64,000 nucleotides of DNA from Cetobacterium_A somerae (GCF_044784365.2 NZ_CP173065.2); one strand, 5' to 3'; shown: positions 1 through 9,605, counted from the first letter of the stretch. Notes: generated from the letters alone by a model not told the origin. Numbers and translations are program-made.

Positions 1-150
1 ATAACTTTCTGCTTTATCTCCTTTTTCCTGTATTTGGGCTATCTCCTTTGATGTAAAGACTCTCTCTTTAAAACCATTTTTTCCAATAGCTTTTGATATT
101 CTTTCTATTTCTACAATATCATTTCCTATTCCTATAAATTTCATAGCCAT
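1..150 (-). CDS. acpS: Holo-[acyl-carrier-protein] synthase, N-terminal part (cut by window edge)
   Basis: Only the first 50 codons lie in the window. The translated start contains GIGNDIVEIERI, the AcpS metal/CoA-binding motif with the catalytic-site Asp, followed by a segment ending FTSKEIAQIQEKG, which matches the family's RxFTxxE region. AcpS transfers 4'-phosphopantetheine from CoA to acyl carrier protein. The gene begins 3 bases after the tatD stop codon, so the two are almost certainly co-transcribed. Two in-frame ATGs are possible (150 and 144). The upstream one has AGG seven bases before it; the second gives the more usual family N-terminus (MKFIGIGND). Confidence 0.85.
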   Translation of the reverse strand, partial: MAMKFIGIGNDIVEIERISKAIGKNGFKERVFTSKEIAQIQEKGDKAESY

Positions 151-153
151 ATT

Positions 154-912
154 CTAACCTATTCTATATAGCTTCTTAGCATTTTCTGTAGTTATTTTTG
201 TAACATCTTCAACACTAATCTCTTTTATTTCAGCTATTTTCTTTGCTACATATTCAACATAAATAGGTTCATTTCTTTTTCCTCTGAAAGGCTCTGGAGT
301 TAAATATGGACAATCAGTTTCAATAACTATTCTATCTAAAGGAATATCTTTTACAACTTCAACTGCTTTTTTACTATTTTTAAAAGTTAAAGTTCCACCA
401 ATTCCTAAGTAAAATCTATCAACTAATTGCTTTGCTGTTTCTAAAGATCCTGGATAACAGTGAATAACTCCAGTTATGTTTGGATACTCTTTTAAAATAT
501 TAACAGTATCTTCCATAGCATCTCTTGTATGAATAACAACTGGTTTATTTAATTTTTCTGCAAGCTCTAGTTGTTTTTTGAATCTCTCTTGTTGAACCTC
601 TTTAGGTTCTGTCATCCAATGATAATCTAATCCTATCTCACCAATGGCTACAACCTTTGGATTTTTTCCTAGGAGTTCAAGTTCTTTTTCAACCTCTTCA
701 TCATACTCAGCTATATCAATTGGATGAACTCCTATTACAGCATATATAAAATCATATTCTTTGGCTAACTCTAAGCTTTTTTTAGAACTAGCTAAGTCAT
801 ATCCTATATTTACACAAAACTCTAAATTTTCTTTTATTCTTTCTATTACTTCTAATCTATCTTCATCGAATTTTTCATTGTCTAAATGACAATGTGTATC
901 CACTAATTTCAT
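154..912 (-). CDS. tatD: TatD family metal-dependent hydrolase (DNase)
   Basis: A 252-residue protein of normal length for the YcfH/TatD group. It opens with the metal-binding DTHCHLD motif and carries AIGEIGLDYHW, VIHTRDA, VIHCYPGS and the late ETDCPYLTP motif, all expected metal ligands of the TatD TIM barrel. Family members are Mg2+-dependent 3'-5' exonucleases or D-aminoacyl hydrolases; the exact substrate cannot be read from sequence. The start has AGAGGTGA directly upstream. It is followed by acpS after 3 bases. A possible promoter with an extended -10 (TGATAAAAT) lies about 45 bases upstream. Confidence 0.9.
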   Translation of the reverse strand: MKLVDTHCHLDNEKFDEDRLEVIERIKENLEFCVNIGYDLASSKKSLELAKEYDFIYAVIGVHPIDIAEYDEEVEKELELLGKNPKVVAIGEIGLDYHWMTEPKEVQQERFKKQLELAEKLNKPVVIHTRDAMEDTVNILKEYPNITGVIHCYPGSLETAKQLVDRFYLGIGGTLTFKNSKKAVEVVKDIPLDRIVIETDCPYLTPEPFRGKRNEPIYVEYVAKKIAEIKEISVEDVTKITTENAKKLYRIG

Positions 913-951
913 AACTTCACCTCTTTTGAATTTTCAAAAAACTTTTAATAT

Positions 952-980
952 ATTTTATCACAATAACAGTATATTTTCCA
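952..980 (-). promoter_or_regulatory. Possible promoter for tatD-acpS
   Basis: On the minus strand there is TGATAAAAT (an extended -10, hexamer at 952-957) with a weak -35 candidate TGGAAA 17 bases upstream. It faces away from the ppaC promoter in the same intergenic region. It is supported only by motif match. Confidence 0.38.
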
Positions 981-1038
981 GATTCTACTACACTCTATTT
1001 AATATTTATGTTTTTTTATAAGAAAAGTAAAGATTTTG

Positions 1039-1067
1039 TTGTTCTATTTTCAAAAAAATGATAAAAT
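1039..1067 (+). promoter_or_regulatory. Promoter for the ppaC-ygiQ-der-two-component operon
   Basis: TTGTTC (1039-1044), a 17-base spacer, and TAAAAT (1062-1067) preceded by TG at the extended -10 position. The predicted start of transcription is about 30 bases before the ppaC ribosome binding site (AAAAAGGAGAG). No other good match is seen upstream of the operon. Confidence 0.55.
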
Positions 1068-1105
1068 AATAAATAGACTTATAAAGAAAAAGGAGAGTAT
1101 TTTAC

Positions 1106-2713
1106 ATGGAACCAATTTTAATTTTTGGACACAGAAATCCAGATACAGATTCAATCTGTTCAGCTATTTCATTAGCTAGACTAAAAGAATTAAAAGGAGA
1201 ATCTGCTCAAGCTTGTAGATTAGGAAACATTAGTAAGGAAACTGAATTTGTTTTAAAAAGCTTTAATATAGATGCACCAAAACTACTTTCAACGGTAAGT
1301 GCTCAAATATCAGATTTAACTCGTGTTGAAAAGAAAACTATTAATCATAAAGATTCATTAAAAAGAGCTTTAGAGATAATGACAGAAGAGAATTTCTCTA
1401 GTTTACCTGTTGTTAATAGTAAGAATCACCTAAGAGGAATGATTCATGTTTCAGATATTGCTAATGCTTACTTAAACATTGATTATTCTGAATTATTTTC
1501 TAAATACTACACAACTTATGAAAATTTAAAAGATGTTTTAGAAGGAGAAGTTATCAGTGGAGAATATCCTTCTGGTAAAATAGAAGCTAGCTTAAAAGGT
1601 GTAAGTGAGTATAGAAACATCGCAGCTGGTGATATCGTTATTACTACGACATTACTTGACTCTATCGATGATTTAATTGATTTAGGTGTTAATATGATTA
1701 TTCTTTGTTGTGATAAAGATGATGTTATTTTACCTAGAGATTCTAAAACTCCTATTTTAAGAGTTAATAAATCTTTATTTAAAACAATACCATTAATATC
1801 TCAATCAGTTTCAATTTTATCAATAATGAATCATGAGAAATTCTATTCATTCTCTACAGATGATTATTTAATTGATATTAAAGATATTATGAAAGAATCT
1901 ACACAAACAAACTTCCCAGTTGTTGATAAAAATGGAGAAGTTTATGGTACTATAAGAACAAAAAACTTAATCAACTTTACTAGAAAAAATGTTGTTTTAG
2001 TTGATCATAATGAAGCTGCTCAATCAGTTGCTGGTTTAAAGGATGCTAAAATAATTCAAGTTGTTGATCACCACAAGTTCGGAAACTTTGAAACAAACGA
2101 ACCTGTTAAAATAAATGCTGAAACTGTTGGATGTACTTGTACAATTATTTATGGTTTATATAAAGAAGCTGGTATTGTACCACCAAAAGAGATTGCTGGC
2201 TTAATGTTAAGTGCTATTTTATCTGATACACTACTATTTAAATCACCTACTTGTACAGAAAAAGATATCCAAGTTGTAAAAGAACTAGCTGCTATATCTG
2301 GTATAGAAAACTATGAGGCTTTCGGTATGGATATGCTTATTGCTGGTACATCTCTTTCTGATAAAACTCCTGAAGAGATTTTAACTATGGATCAAAAAGA
2401 GTTTTCTATGAATGGTGTAAAGTTAGCTATTTCTCAAGTTAATACTGTTGACGTTAAAGGTGTATTAGATCAACAAGCTTCTCTTGAAAAAGCAATGGCT
2501 GAAACAAATGCTAAAAATGATTATCAATTATCTGTATTAGTTATTACAGATATCGTTAAAGCTGGATCTATGCTACTTGTTGTTGGTGAGCCAACGCTTG
2601 TTGAAAGAGGATTCCATACAACTTTAACTAATAATACGGCATGGGTTGATGGTGTTGTATCTAGAAAGAAACAAGTTGTTCCTTTCTTAATGGCTGCTTC
2701 TCAAGGAGTGTGA
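1106..2713 (+). CDS. ppaC: Manganese-dependent inorganic pyrophosphatase with regulatory CBS/DRTGG insert
   Basis: This 535-residue DHH-family enzyme hydrolyses pyrophosphate in the cytoplasm. The N-terminal catalytic motif FGHRNPDTDSICSA and the later VVDHHKFGN motif supply the metal ligands. Between them lies an insert of about 240 residues: two CBS motifs (about residues 70-130 and 250-290) around a DRTGG-like segment. This is the architecture of clostridial CBS-pyrophosphatases, which respond to adenine nucleotides and diadenosine polyphosphates; regulation here is inferred from the family. It is the first gene of a plus-strand operon and the ygiQ start is 6 bases downstream. Confidence 0.93.
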   Translation: MEPILIFGHRNPDTDSICSAISLARLKELKGESAQACRLGNISKETEFVLKSFNIDAPKLLSTVSAQISDLTRVEKKTINHKDSLKRALEIMTEENFSSLPVVNSKNHLRGMIHVSDIANAYLNIDYSELFSKYYTTYENLKDVLEGEVISGEYPSGKIEASLKGVSEYRNIAAGDIVITTTLLDSIDDLIDLGVNMIILCCDKDDVILPRDSKTPILRVNKSLFKTIPLISQSVSILSIMNHEKFYSFSTDDYLIDIKDIMKESTQTNFPVVDKNGEVYGTIRTKNLINFTRKNVVLVDHNEAAQSVAGLKDAKIIQVVDHHKFGNFETNEPVKINAETVGCTCTIIYGLYKEAGIVPPKEIAGLMLSAILSDTLLFKSPTCTEKDIQVVKELAAISGIENYEAFGMDMLIAGTSLSDKTPEEILTMDQKEFSMNGVKLAISQVNTVDVKGVLDQQASLEKAMAETNAKNDYQLSVLVITDIVKAGSMLLVVGEPTLVERGFHTTLTNNTAWVDGVVSRKKQVVPFLMAASQGV

Positions 2714-2719
2714 TTTTAA

Positions 2720-4426
2720 ATGTTTCTACCTACTACAATGGAAGAGGTTAAAAAATTAGGTTGGGACTCTTTAGATATAATACTTGTATCTGGAGATACC
2801 TATTTAGATACTTCTTATAATGGTACTGCTATTATCGGTAAATGGTTAGTTAAGCATGGTTTTAAAGTAGGAGTAATCGCTCAACCAGATATTAATTCTG
2901 ATAAAGATATAACTAGATTAGGAACTCCCAATTTATATTGGGCAGTTTCTGCTGGTTGTGTAGATTCAATGGTTGCTAACTATACTGCTGTAAAAAAAAG
3001 AAGAAAAAGTGACGATTTTACTCCAGGTGGAATTAATAATAAAAGACCTGATAGAGCTACTATTCAGTATACAAATCTAATTCGTCGTTTCTTTAAAAAT
3101 AGTCCTGTTCCCATTGTATTAGGGGGAATAGAGGCTAGTCTTAGAAGAGTAGTTCATTATGATTACTGGAGTAACTCGTTAAGACGTCCTATTATTTTTG
3201 ATGCTAAAGCTGATATTCTTTCATATGGTATGGGAGAGAAGTCTATGCTTGAGTTAGCTAATGCATTAAAAAATAAAACAGATTGGAAAAGTATTAGAGG
3301 TATAGGTTACATTTCTAAAGAACCTAAAGAAGGATATTTAACTCTTCCAAGTTTTGAAGAATGTGTTGAAAAAAAAGAAAACTTTGTAAAAGCTTTCGAA
3401 CTTTTCTATCATAATTGTGATCCTATAACTGCTAAGGGAATTTATCAAAAAAATGCTGATAGATACTTTATTCAAAATCCTCCTTGTGAAAATTTTACTT
3501 CTCAAGAGATGGATGATATTTATGGGTTAGATTTTGAAAGAGATGTCCACCCTTATTATAAAAAAGATGGACATGTTAAAGCTCTAGACACTATAAAACA
3601 CTCTGTTACTACACATAGAGGGTGTTATGGAGAATGTAATTTCTGTGCAATTGCTGTTCATCAAGGAAGAACAGTTATTTCTAGAAGTGAAGACTCTATC
3701 GTTAAAGAGGTTACAAATATAGCTAATTCAAAAGGATTTAAAGGAAATATATCGGATGTAGGTGGTCCTACAGCTAATATGTATGGTCTTGAATGTACTA
3801 AGAAATTAAATCATGGAGCTTGTTCTCACAAAAGATGTCTTTACCCTGAAACTTGCCCTGCTTTAAAACTTGATCATTCTAGACAAATTTCTCTTTTGAA
3901 AAAGTTAAAATCAATAGATAAAATTAAAAAAATATTTATTGCATCTGGAATTAGATATGATATGATTTTAGATGATAACAAATCTGGTGATAGATATCTT
4001 GAAGAACTTATCAAAGACCATATTTCAGGACAGATGAAAATTGCTCCTGAACATACAGAGGATAAAATTCTTTCTCTTATGGGAAAACAAGGGAAAAGCA
4101 TTTTAAAAGAGTTTAAAAATCGTTTTTATGAGTTAAATAAAAAACATGATAAAAAACAGTTTTTAACTTATTATTTAATTGCTGCTCACCCTGGGTGTAA
4201 CGAAAAAGATATGTTAGATTTAAAAAGATTCGCATCCTCTGAACTAAAAATAAGTCCAGAGCAGGTACAAATTTTTACTCCTACTCCATCAACTTATTCT
4301 ACACTTATGTATTATACTGAAATGAATCCACTTAACAATAAAAAAATATTTGTTGAAAAGGATAACGGTAAAAAGCAAAAACAAAAAGATATTATCACTC
4401 AAACAAATAAAACTAGGAGGTATTAA
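2720..4426 (+). CDS. ygiQ: YgiQ family radical SAM protein
   Basis: A 568-residue protein of the UPF0313/YgiQ family. It starts with the family signature FLPTTMEEVKKLGWDSLDII, has the family's GGIEASLRR motif, and carries the radical-SAM cluster motif HRGCYGECNFCA (Cys302, Cys306, Cys309), which would bind a [4Fe-4S] cluster and S-adenosylmethionine. Later family blocks (IAPEHTE, QIFTPTPSTYSTLMYYT) are intact. The substrate is not known for the family. It lies 6 bases after ppaC, and its last codons hold the ribosome binding site of der. Confidence 0.9.
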   Translation: MFLPTTMEEVKKLGWDSLDIILVSGDTYLDTSYNGTAIIGKWLVKHGFKVGVIAQPDINSDKDITRLGTPNLYWAVSAGCVDSMVANYTAVKKRRKSDDFTPGGINNKRPDRATIQYTNLIRRFFKNSPVPIVLGGIEASLRRVVHYDYWSNSLRRPIIFDAKADILSYGMGEKSMLELANALKNKTDWKSIRGIGYISKEPKEGYLTLPSFEECVEKKENFVKAFELFYHNCDPITAKGIYQKNADRYFIQNPPCENFTSQEMDDIYGLDFERDVHPYYKKDGHVKALDTIKHSVTTHRGCYGECNFCAIAVHQGRTVISRSEDSIVKEVTNIANSKGFKGNISDVGGPTANMYGLECTKKLNHGACSHKRCLYPETCPALKLDHSRQISLLKKLKSIDKIKKIFIASGIRYDMILDDNKSGDRYLEELIKDHISGQMKIAPEHTEDKILSLMGKQGKSILKEFKNRFYELNKKHDKKQFLTYYLIAAHPGCNEKDMLDLKRFASSELKISPEQVQIFTPTPSTYSTLMYYTEMNPLNNKKIFVEKDNGKKQKQKDIITQTNKTRRY

Positions 4427-4428
4427 AA

Positions 4429-5748
4429 TTGAAACCTATTGTTGCAATCGTTGGAAGACCAAATGTTGGAAAATCGACACTATTTAATAAATTGGTTGGA
4501 GATAGAGTAGCTATCGTTGATGACCAGCCAGGAGTTACAAGAGATAGACTATATAGAGAAACTGAGTGGGCTGGAAAAGAGTTTGTTCTAGTTGACACTG
4601 GAGGACTTGAGCCTAGAAATAATGATTTTATGATGACTAAAATAAAACAGCAAGCTGAAGTTGCTATGAATGAAGCTGATGTTATTTTATTCGTTGTAGA
4701 TGGAAAAAATGGTTTAAATCCATTAGATGAAGAGGTTGCTTACCTTTTAAGAAAAAAGAAAAAACCTGTTATCCTTTGTGTTAATAAAATTGATAATTTC
4801 CAAGCTCAACAAGACGATGTTTATGATTTCTGGGGATTAGGATTTGAGCATTTAATTCCTATTTCAGGAGAGCATAAAGTAAACCTTGGAGATATGCTAG
4901 ATTTAGTAGTAGATATTATTGATCAAACAGTTGAAGAGTACGAAGAGGAAGAAGGTCTTAAATTAGCTATTATCGGTAGACCAAATGCTGGAAAGTCATC
5001 TCTTGTTAATAGATTATCAGGAGAAGAAAGAACTATTGTTAGTAATATAGCTGGTACTACTAGAGATGCTATTGATACGGCTATTGAATTTGATGGTAAC
5101 AGATACATCCTTATAGATACTGCTGGTATCAGAAGAAAATCTAAAGTTGAGGAAAGTTTAGAGTATTATTCTGTTTTAAGAGCTATCAAAACTATAAAAA
5201 GAGCTGATGTATGTATTTGGATGATTGATGGAAGTGAAGGATTAACTGAGCAAGATAAGAGAATTGCTGGTATTGCTTATGAAGAGAAAAAACCAATTAT
5301 CATAGTTATAAATAAATGGGATACTATTCCAGATAAGAAAAATGACACGATGAAAAAGATGAGAGAAGAGCTTTATGCTGAGTTACCATTCTTATCTTAT
5401 GCACCAATCGAATTCGTATCAGCTTTAACAGGGCAAAGAACAACTAAGTTATTAGAGCATGCAGAAGCTGTATTTGCTGAATATAACAAGAGAATTTCAA
5501 CTGGATTATTAAACACTGTTATAAGTGATGCTATTATCATGAATAATCCACCTACAAGAAAAGGTAGAGTAGTTAAAATAAATTATGCTACACAAATCTC
5601 TACTGCACCACCTAGATTTGTTCTTTTCTGTAACTACCCTGAGTTAGTTCACTTCTCATATGGTAGATATATCGAAAATAAATTAAGAGAGTCTTTTGGA
5701 TTTGAAGGTACTCCTATTGACGTTATTTTTGAACACAAAAATAGCTAA
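4429..5748 (+). CDS. der: Ribosome-associated double GTPase Der (EngA)
   Basis: A 439-residue protein with two tandem GTPase domains. P-loops are GRPNVGKST (near residue 8) and GRPNAGKSS (near residue 182), with DTGG/DTAG switch motifs and NKID/NKWD guanine-specificity motifs. A C-terminal KH-like domain ends in IDVIFEHKNS. Der acts in maturation of the 50S ribosomal subunit and is normally essential. Translation begins at a TTG codon, supported by AGGAGG eight bases upstream and by the exact family N-terminus (MKPIVAIVGRPNVGKS). The gene starts 2 bases after ygiQ ends. Confidence 0.95.
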   Translation: MKPIVAIVGRPNVGKSTLFNKLVGDRVAIVDDQPGVTRDRLYRETEWAGKEFVLVDTGGLEPRNNDFMMTKIKQQAEVAMNEADVILFVVDGKNGLNPLDEEVAYLLRKKKKPVILCVNKIDNFQAQQDDVYDFWGLGFEHLIPISGEHKVNLGDMLDLVVDIIDQTVEEYEEEEGLKLAIIGRPNAGKSSLVNRLSGEERTIVSNIAGTTRDAIDTAIEFDGNRYILIDTAGIRRKSKVEESLEYYSVLRAIKTIKRADVCIWMIDGSEGLTEQDKRIAGIAYEEKKPIIIVINKWDTIPDKKNDTMKKMREELYAELPFLSYAPIEFVSALTGQRTTKLLEHAEAVFAEYNKRISTGLLNTVISDAIIMNNPPTRKGRVVKINYATQISTAPPRFVLFCNYPELVHFSYGRYIENKLRESFGFEGTPIDVIFEHKNS

Positions 5749-5759
5749 GGATTTAAATT

Positions 5760-6416
5760 ATGAAGAAAGTTCTTATTGTTGAAGATGAAAAATCTCTTGC
5801 TACAGTTATTTCAGATTCTTTAAAAAATGAGGGATTTGAAACTGTTATAACTCATAGAGGTGATGAAGCAATTGATTGTTTTTATAAAGAAAAACCTGAT
5901 CTTATATTATTAGATATAAATCTTCCTGGTATGAACGGATGGGAGATTTGTAAAAAGTTGAAGGCATTATCTCAAGTACCTATAATTATGGTTACTGCTA
6001 GAGATAGTGAATTTGATGAAATTAAAGGACTTGAATTAGGAGCTGATGACTATATAACAAAGCCATTTACTCCTAAGCTTCTCATTATTAAGTTAAAAAA
6101 ATTATTTAAACTTAGTAATGACACATTTTTTAAAATTGGAGATATCACTTTTGATTTCAATACATTTAAGCTTGATACTCCTGAAGAAAGTAATATTCTT
6201 CCTCGAAGAGAGGCGCAACTTTTAGAATTTTTTTTAAGAAATCAAAATATAATTTTTTCTCGTGAAACTTTACTTAATGAAGTTTGGGGATTTGAATTTT
6301 TTGGTGATGAAAGAGCAGTAGATACTATTGTAAAACGGTTAAGAAAAAAACTTGGAAGTTGTGATAATTATATTAAAAGTGTAAGAGGAGTTGGTTATGT
6401 CTTTAAAACAGATTAA
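5760..6416 (+). CDS. OmpR/PhoB-type response regulator
   Basis: A 218-residue two-domain regulator. The receiver domain shows the acidic pair VEDE (Asp9), the phosphoacceptor Asp52 in LLLDINLPG, the switch Thr in MVTARD and the conserved Lys in YITKPF. The C-terminal winged-helix domain has the recognition-helix region DERAVDTIVKRLRKKLG. It overlaps the downstream kinase gene by 20 bases, so the pair is translationally coupled. It is 11 bases after der. The regulated genes cannot be told from the sequence. Confidence 0.93.
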   Translation: MKKVLIVEDEKSLATVISDSLKNEGFETVITHRGDEAIDCFYKEKPDLILLDINLPGMNGWEICKKLKALSQVPIIMVTARDSEFDEIKGLELGADDYITKPFTPKLLIIKLKKLFKLSNDTFFKIGDITFDFNTFKLDTPEESNILPRREAQLLEFFLRNQNIIFSRETLLNEVWGFEFFGDERAVDTIVKRLRKKLGSCDNYIKSVRGVGYVFKTD

Positions 6417-7749
6417 TTTCCCAATAAAACTGAACTTCTTTAAAAAACTATTCCTATTAACAATAGGGATAGTTTTTTTAACTATAATTACCAGTTTTAT
6501 TTTCAACTCTTTTTTCTTAGATAAATTTTATATTTATAGGAAAAAACAAAGTATTATTGAAATTAGAAATAACATCATTAAACTAATTGATGATAGAGAT
6601 AAACTTGAAAATTACATCTATTTTGCAGAGGATAATTTTGGAGTTAAGATTGATTTAAACTTTATGCAGAATAATCGTTCACATATGAATAACAATAAAA
6701 AGATTTATAACTCTTTAAAATTAAATGAATCTACATTTAAAATAGGTGAAGTTGATGGTACATCTGGAGTTATGTTCATTCGTTACTATGAAAAGTTAAA
6801 CAATGGTTATATGTTAAGTATTAGAAGTTCTATGGCTGTTATTGCAAAACATATTCATGATATTTTTATATTTAATCTTTTTACTGCTTTTTTCTCTTTA
6901 TTTGTAAGTGGTATTCTTGTATCTATATTTTCTAAAAAAATAAATAGAAATATCATGTACTTAAAAAATAGTGCTAAAAAAATTGCGAGATTAGAATATC
7001 CTGATAACATAAAATTGTCTAGTGGTGATGAACTTGAAGAACTTGCTCAAAGTTTAAATGAAATGTCTAAAGAACTATCTTTTGCTATTGAAAATCTAAA
7101 ACTTTTTGTTTCTAATGCATCTCATGAGCTAAAAACACCTATTTCAGTTCTTTGTTTATATTCTCAAGCATTAGCTAGAGATAATGTTCCTAGTGAACGA
7201 AAAAAAGAATATTATAAAACTATGCTTGAAAAATCTTTAGAGATGAGAACTTTAACAGAAAGTTTACTAACCCTTTCTAAAATAAATTCTCCTGATTATA
7301 AATTAACAACACAACAAATAAATTTAGAAAATATGATTAAAAGTTCATTAGAACAATTTGATTATATTGAATTTGAAAAAAATATTAATGTTATTACTAA
7401 TTTTTCAAATATAGAAGTAAATGGTGATTATAATTTATTAAAAATTGCTATAAATAATTTAGTTCAAAATATGTTAAAATATGCACCTGACGAATCCAAT
7501 GTAGAAATATTTTTAGAGAATGGTACTCTTATTTTTAAAAACATTATCACTACTGAAGTCAATAAAAAAACTACTGATTTATTTGAACCTTTCCAAAGAG
7601 GAGAAAATGCTTTAGATAAAAATACTGAGGGAAGTGGCCTTGGATTATCTTTAGTTAAAAAAATTCTAGAGCTACATCGATTTAACTTTGATTTAAAAAT
7701 CGAAAATAATTATTTTATATTTAAAATCTTGATAAAAAAACCCGATTAG
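6397..7749 (+). CDS. Membrane sensor histidine kinase with reduced ATP-lid motifs
   Basis: I choose the ATG at 6397 because GAGGAG sits six bases upstream; an in-frame TTG six bases earlier directly abuts that site. The 450-residue protein has two membrane helices (about residues 15-40 and 155-180) around a periplasmic sensor region, then a HAMP-like linker. The dimerisation helix motif SNASHELKTPIS carries the phospho-acceptor His243. The ATP-binding domain has an N-box (INNLVQNMLKYA) and a G2 box (GSGLGLSLVKK). The usual DxGxG G1 box is replaced by LIFKNIITTEV. It pairs with the response regulator it overlaps. The stop codon lies in the stem of the terminator that follows. Confidence 0.9.
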   Translation: MSLKQINFPIKLNFFKKLFLLTIGIVFLTIITSFIFNSFFLDKFYIYRKKQSIIEIRNNIIKLIDDRDKLENYIYFAEDNFGVKIDLNFMQNNRSHMNNNKKIYNSLKLNESTFKIGEVDGTSGVMFIRYYEKLNNGYMLSIRSSMAVIAKHIHDIFIFNLFTAFFSLFVSGILVSIFSKKINRNIMYLKNSAKKIARLEYPDNIKLSSGDELEELAQSLNEMSKELSFAIENLKLFVSNASHELKTPISVLCLYSQALARDNVPSERKKEYYKTMLEKSLEMRTLTESLLTLSKINSPDYKLTTQQINLENMIKSSLEQFDYIEFEKNINVITNFSNIEVNGDYNLLKIAINNLVQNMLKYAPDESNVEIFLENGTLIFKNIITTEVNKKTTDLFEPFQRGENALDKNTEGSGLGLSLVKKILELHRFNFDLKIENNYFIFKILIKKPD

Positions 7750-7766
7750 AAATTCTAATCGGGTTT
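7738..7766. terminator. Bidirectional terminator between the two-component genes and atpC
   Basis: A perfect inverted repeat with arms AAACCCGATTAGAA and TTCTAATCGGGTTT has T-runs on both sides (TTTTATTTTTT on plus, seven T on minus from 7740 to 7734). It ends the plus-strand der/kinase operon and the minus-strand atp operon. The kinase stop codon TAG at 7747-7749 is part of the stem. Confidence 0.92.
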
Positions 7767-7772
7767 TATTTT

Positions 7773-8180
7773 TTATAACATTTTTTCTGCTAATTTAACT
7801 TTAGTTAATGCTTGAGTTAATGTCTTTTGAACATTAGCGATATCAATATCCTCAGCTATTTTTTCTAATTTTTCTTTAGCAATTTGAGCTTCTTTTCTCG
7901 CAGCTTCTAAATCTATATCTTTAACATCCATAGCTTCATCTGCTAAAATTGTTACAACATTATCAGAGATTTCTACAAATCCACCTGAAACATAGTAAAA
8001 CTTTTCTTGCCCATTATTTCTAACTTTCATCTCTCCAGTAGCTAATCCAGCAACAAAAGGCGAGTGATTAGGTAATATACCCATATCTCCCTCTGTTGTT
8101 CTTAGCATAACAAAGTTTACCTCTTCAGATAATATCTTTGATAATGGAGTTACTAGCTCTAGCTTAAAAGAGTTTGCCAT
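7773..8180 (-). CDS. atpC: ATP synthase F1 epsilon subunit
   Basis: 135 residues. The N-terminal beta-sandwich motifs FKLELVTPLSKILSEEV and GDMGILPNHSPF and the C-terminal helical hairpin are those of F1 epsilon. This subunit sits on the central stalk and can inhibit ATP hydrolysis. It is the last gene of the atp operon, 2 bases after atpD, and is followed directly by a terminator. Confidence 0.95.
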   Translation of the reverse strand: MANSFKLELVTPLSKILSEEVNFVMLRTTEGDMGILPNHSPFVAGLATGEMKVRNNGQEKFYYVSGGFVEISDNVVTILADEAMDVKDIDLEAARKEAQIAKEKLEKIAEDIDIANVQKTLTQALTKVKLAEKML

Positions 8181-8182
8181 AA

Positions 8183-9586
8183 TTACTCAGCTCCCTTCAT
8201 AAGGTCTCTTCCCTTAGCTATTGCCTCCTCAATTGTTCCAACATAAAGGAATGCTTGTTCAGGAAGAGTATCGTGCTTACCTTCGATAATCTCTTTGAAA
8301 GCTCTTATTGTCTCTTTTACTGGAACATATTTCCCTTCCATTCCTGTAAATTGCTCAGCAACTGAGAATGGTTGTGAGAAGAATCTCTCGATTTTTCTTG
8401 CTCTAGAAACTGTTTGCTTATCTTCATCAGATAACTCATCCATTCCTAGGATTGCAATGATATCTTGAAGTTCTTTATATCTTTGTAATATCTCTTGAAC
8501 CTGTCTAGCAACTGTATAGTGCTCATTTCCAACTATTGCTGGATCTAGCGCTTTTGAAGTTGAATCTAGAGGGTCAACTGCTGGATATATTCCTAGAGAT
8601 GCAATTCTTCTTGAAAGAACTGTTGTAGCATCTAAGTGAGCGAATGTAGTCGCTGGTGCTGGGTCAGTAAGGTCATCCGCTGGTACGTATACAGCTTGAA
8701 CTGACGTTATTGATCCTGACTTAGTTGATGTAATTCTCTCTTGTAATTTACCCATTTCTGAAGCTAGTGTTGGTTGGTATCCAACTGCTGAAGGTATTCT
8801 TCCTAGTAAGGCAGAAACTTCCGCTCCAGCTTGAGTAAATCTGAATATGTTATCTATGAATAGAAGAACGTCTTGTCCCTCTTTGTCTCTAAAGTTTTCC
8901 GCTACTGTTAGTCCAGTAAGAGCAACTCTTAATCTTGCTCCAGGCGGCTCATTCATCTGTCCATATACTAGAGATGTTTTATCAATAACTCCTGATTCTC
9001 TCATCTCATCATATAAGTCTCTTCCTTCTCTTGTTCTTTCTCCAACACCCGCGAATACAGATAATCCTCCGTGTCCTTTTGCAATGTTGTTGATAAGCTC
9101 CATTATAAGAACTGTTTTTCCTACTCCAGCTCCTCCAAATAGACCTATTTTTCCACCTTTAATGTATGGTGCAAGAAGGTCAATTACCTTAATTCCAGTT
9201 TCGAATATTTCTACTTCTGTTCCTTGCTCATCAAAGTTTGGAGCTTCTCTATGTATAGGTAAATGCTCCTCTGTTGTTACTGGTCCAGCTTCATCAACTG
9301 GCTCTCCTAAAACATTTAGAATTCTTCCTAAAACAGCTTTTCCTACTGGAACTGTTATAGCTGATCCTGTATCTATTACTTCCATTCCTCTTTGTAGACC
9401 CTCAGTAGCGTCCATTGCTACTGTTCTTACAACGTTATTTCCTAGGTGTTGCTGAACCTCAAGAACTAACTCTTTTCCGTCTTCACCTTTTACTTTTAAA
9501 GCGTTGTAAATTCCAGGCAATCTATCATTGAACATAACGTCTACAACAGGACCTATTATTTGGGTAAGGGTACCTTTGTTTTCCAC
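8183..9586 (-). CDS. atpD: ATP synthase F1 beta subunit
   Basis: 467 residues, the catalytic subunit of F1. It has the Walker A loop GGAGVGKT, the catalytic Glu in GERTREGRD, Walker B (DVLLFIDNIFRF) and the ALLGRIPSAVGYQPTL signature. Translation starts at GTG (9586), with GGAGG seven bases upstream. It lies between atpG and atpC in the usual order. Confidence 0.97.
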   Translation of the reverse strand: MENKGTLTQIIGPVVDVMFNDRLPGIYNALKVKGEDGKELVLEVQQHLGNNVVRTVAMDATEGLQRGMEVIDTGSAITVPVGKAVLGRILNVLGEPVDEAGPVTTEEHLPIHREAPNFDEQGTEVEIFETGIKVIDLLAPYIKGGKIGLFGGAGVGKTVLIMELINNIAKGHGGLSVFAGVGERTREGRDLYDEMRESGVIDKTSLVYGQMNEPPGARLRVALTGLTVAENFRDKEGQDVLLFIDNIFRFTQAGAEVSALLGRIPSAVGYQPTLASEMGKLQERITSTKSGSITSVQAVYVPADDLTDPAPATTFAHLDATTVLSRRIASLGIYPAVDPLDSTSKALDPAIVGNEHYTVARQVQEILQRYKELQDIIAILGMDELSDEDKQTVSRARKIERFFSQPFSVAEQFTGMEGKYVPVKETIRAFKEIIEGKHDTLPEQAFLYVGTIEEAIAKGRDLMKGAE

Positions 9587-9605
9587 TATTGCCTCCTCAT
9601 TATTC

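Noticed and set aside
8847..9455. A 202-codon plus-strand frame
   Set aside because: It is antisense to atpD, where strong codon conservation keeps frames open by chance. It has no ribosome binding site or known motif.
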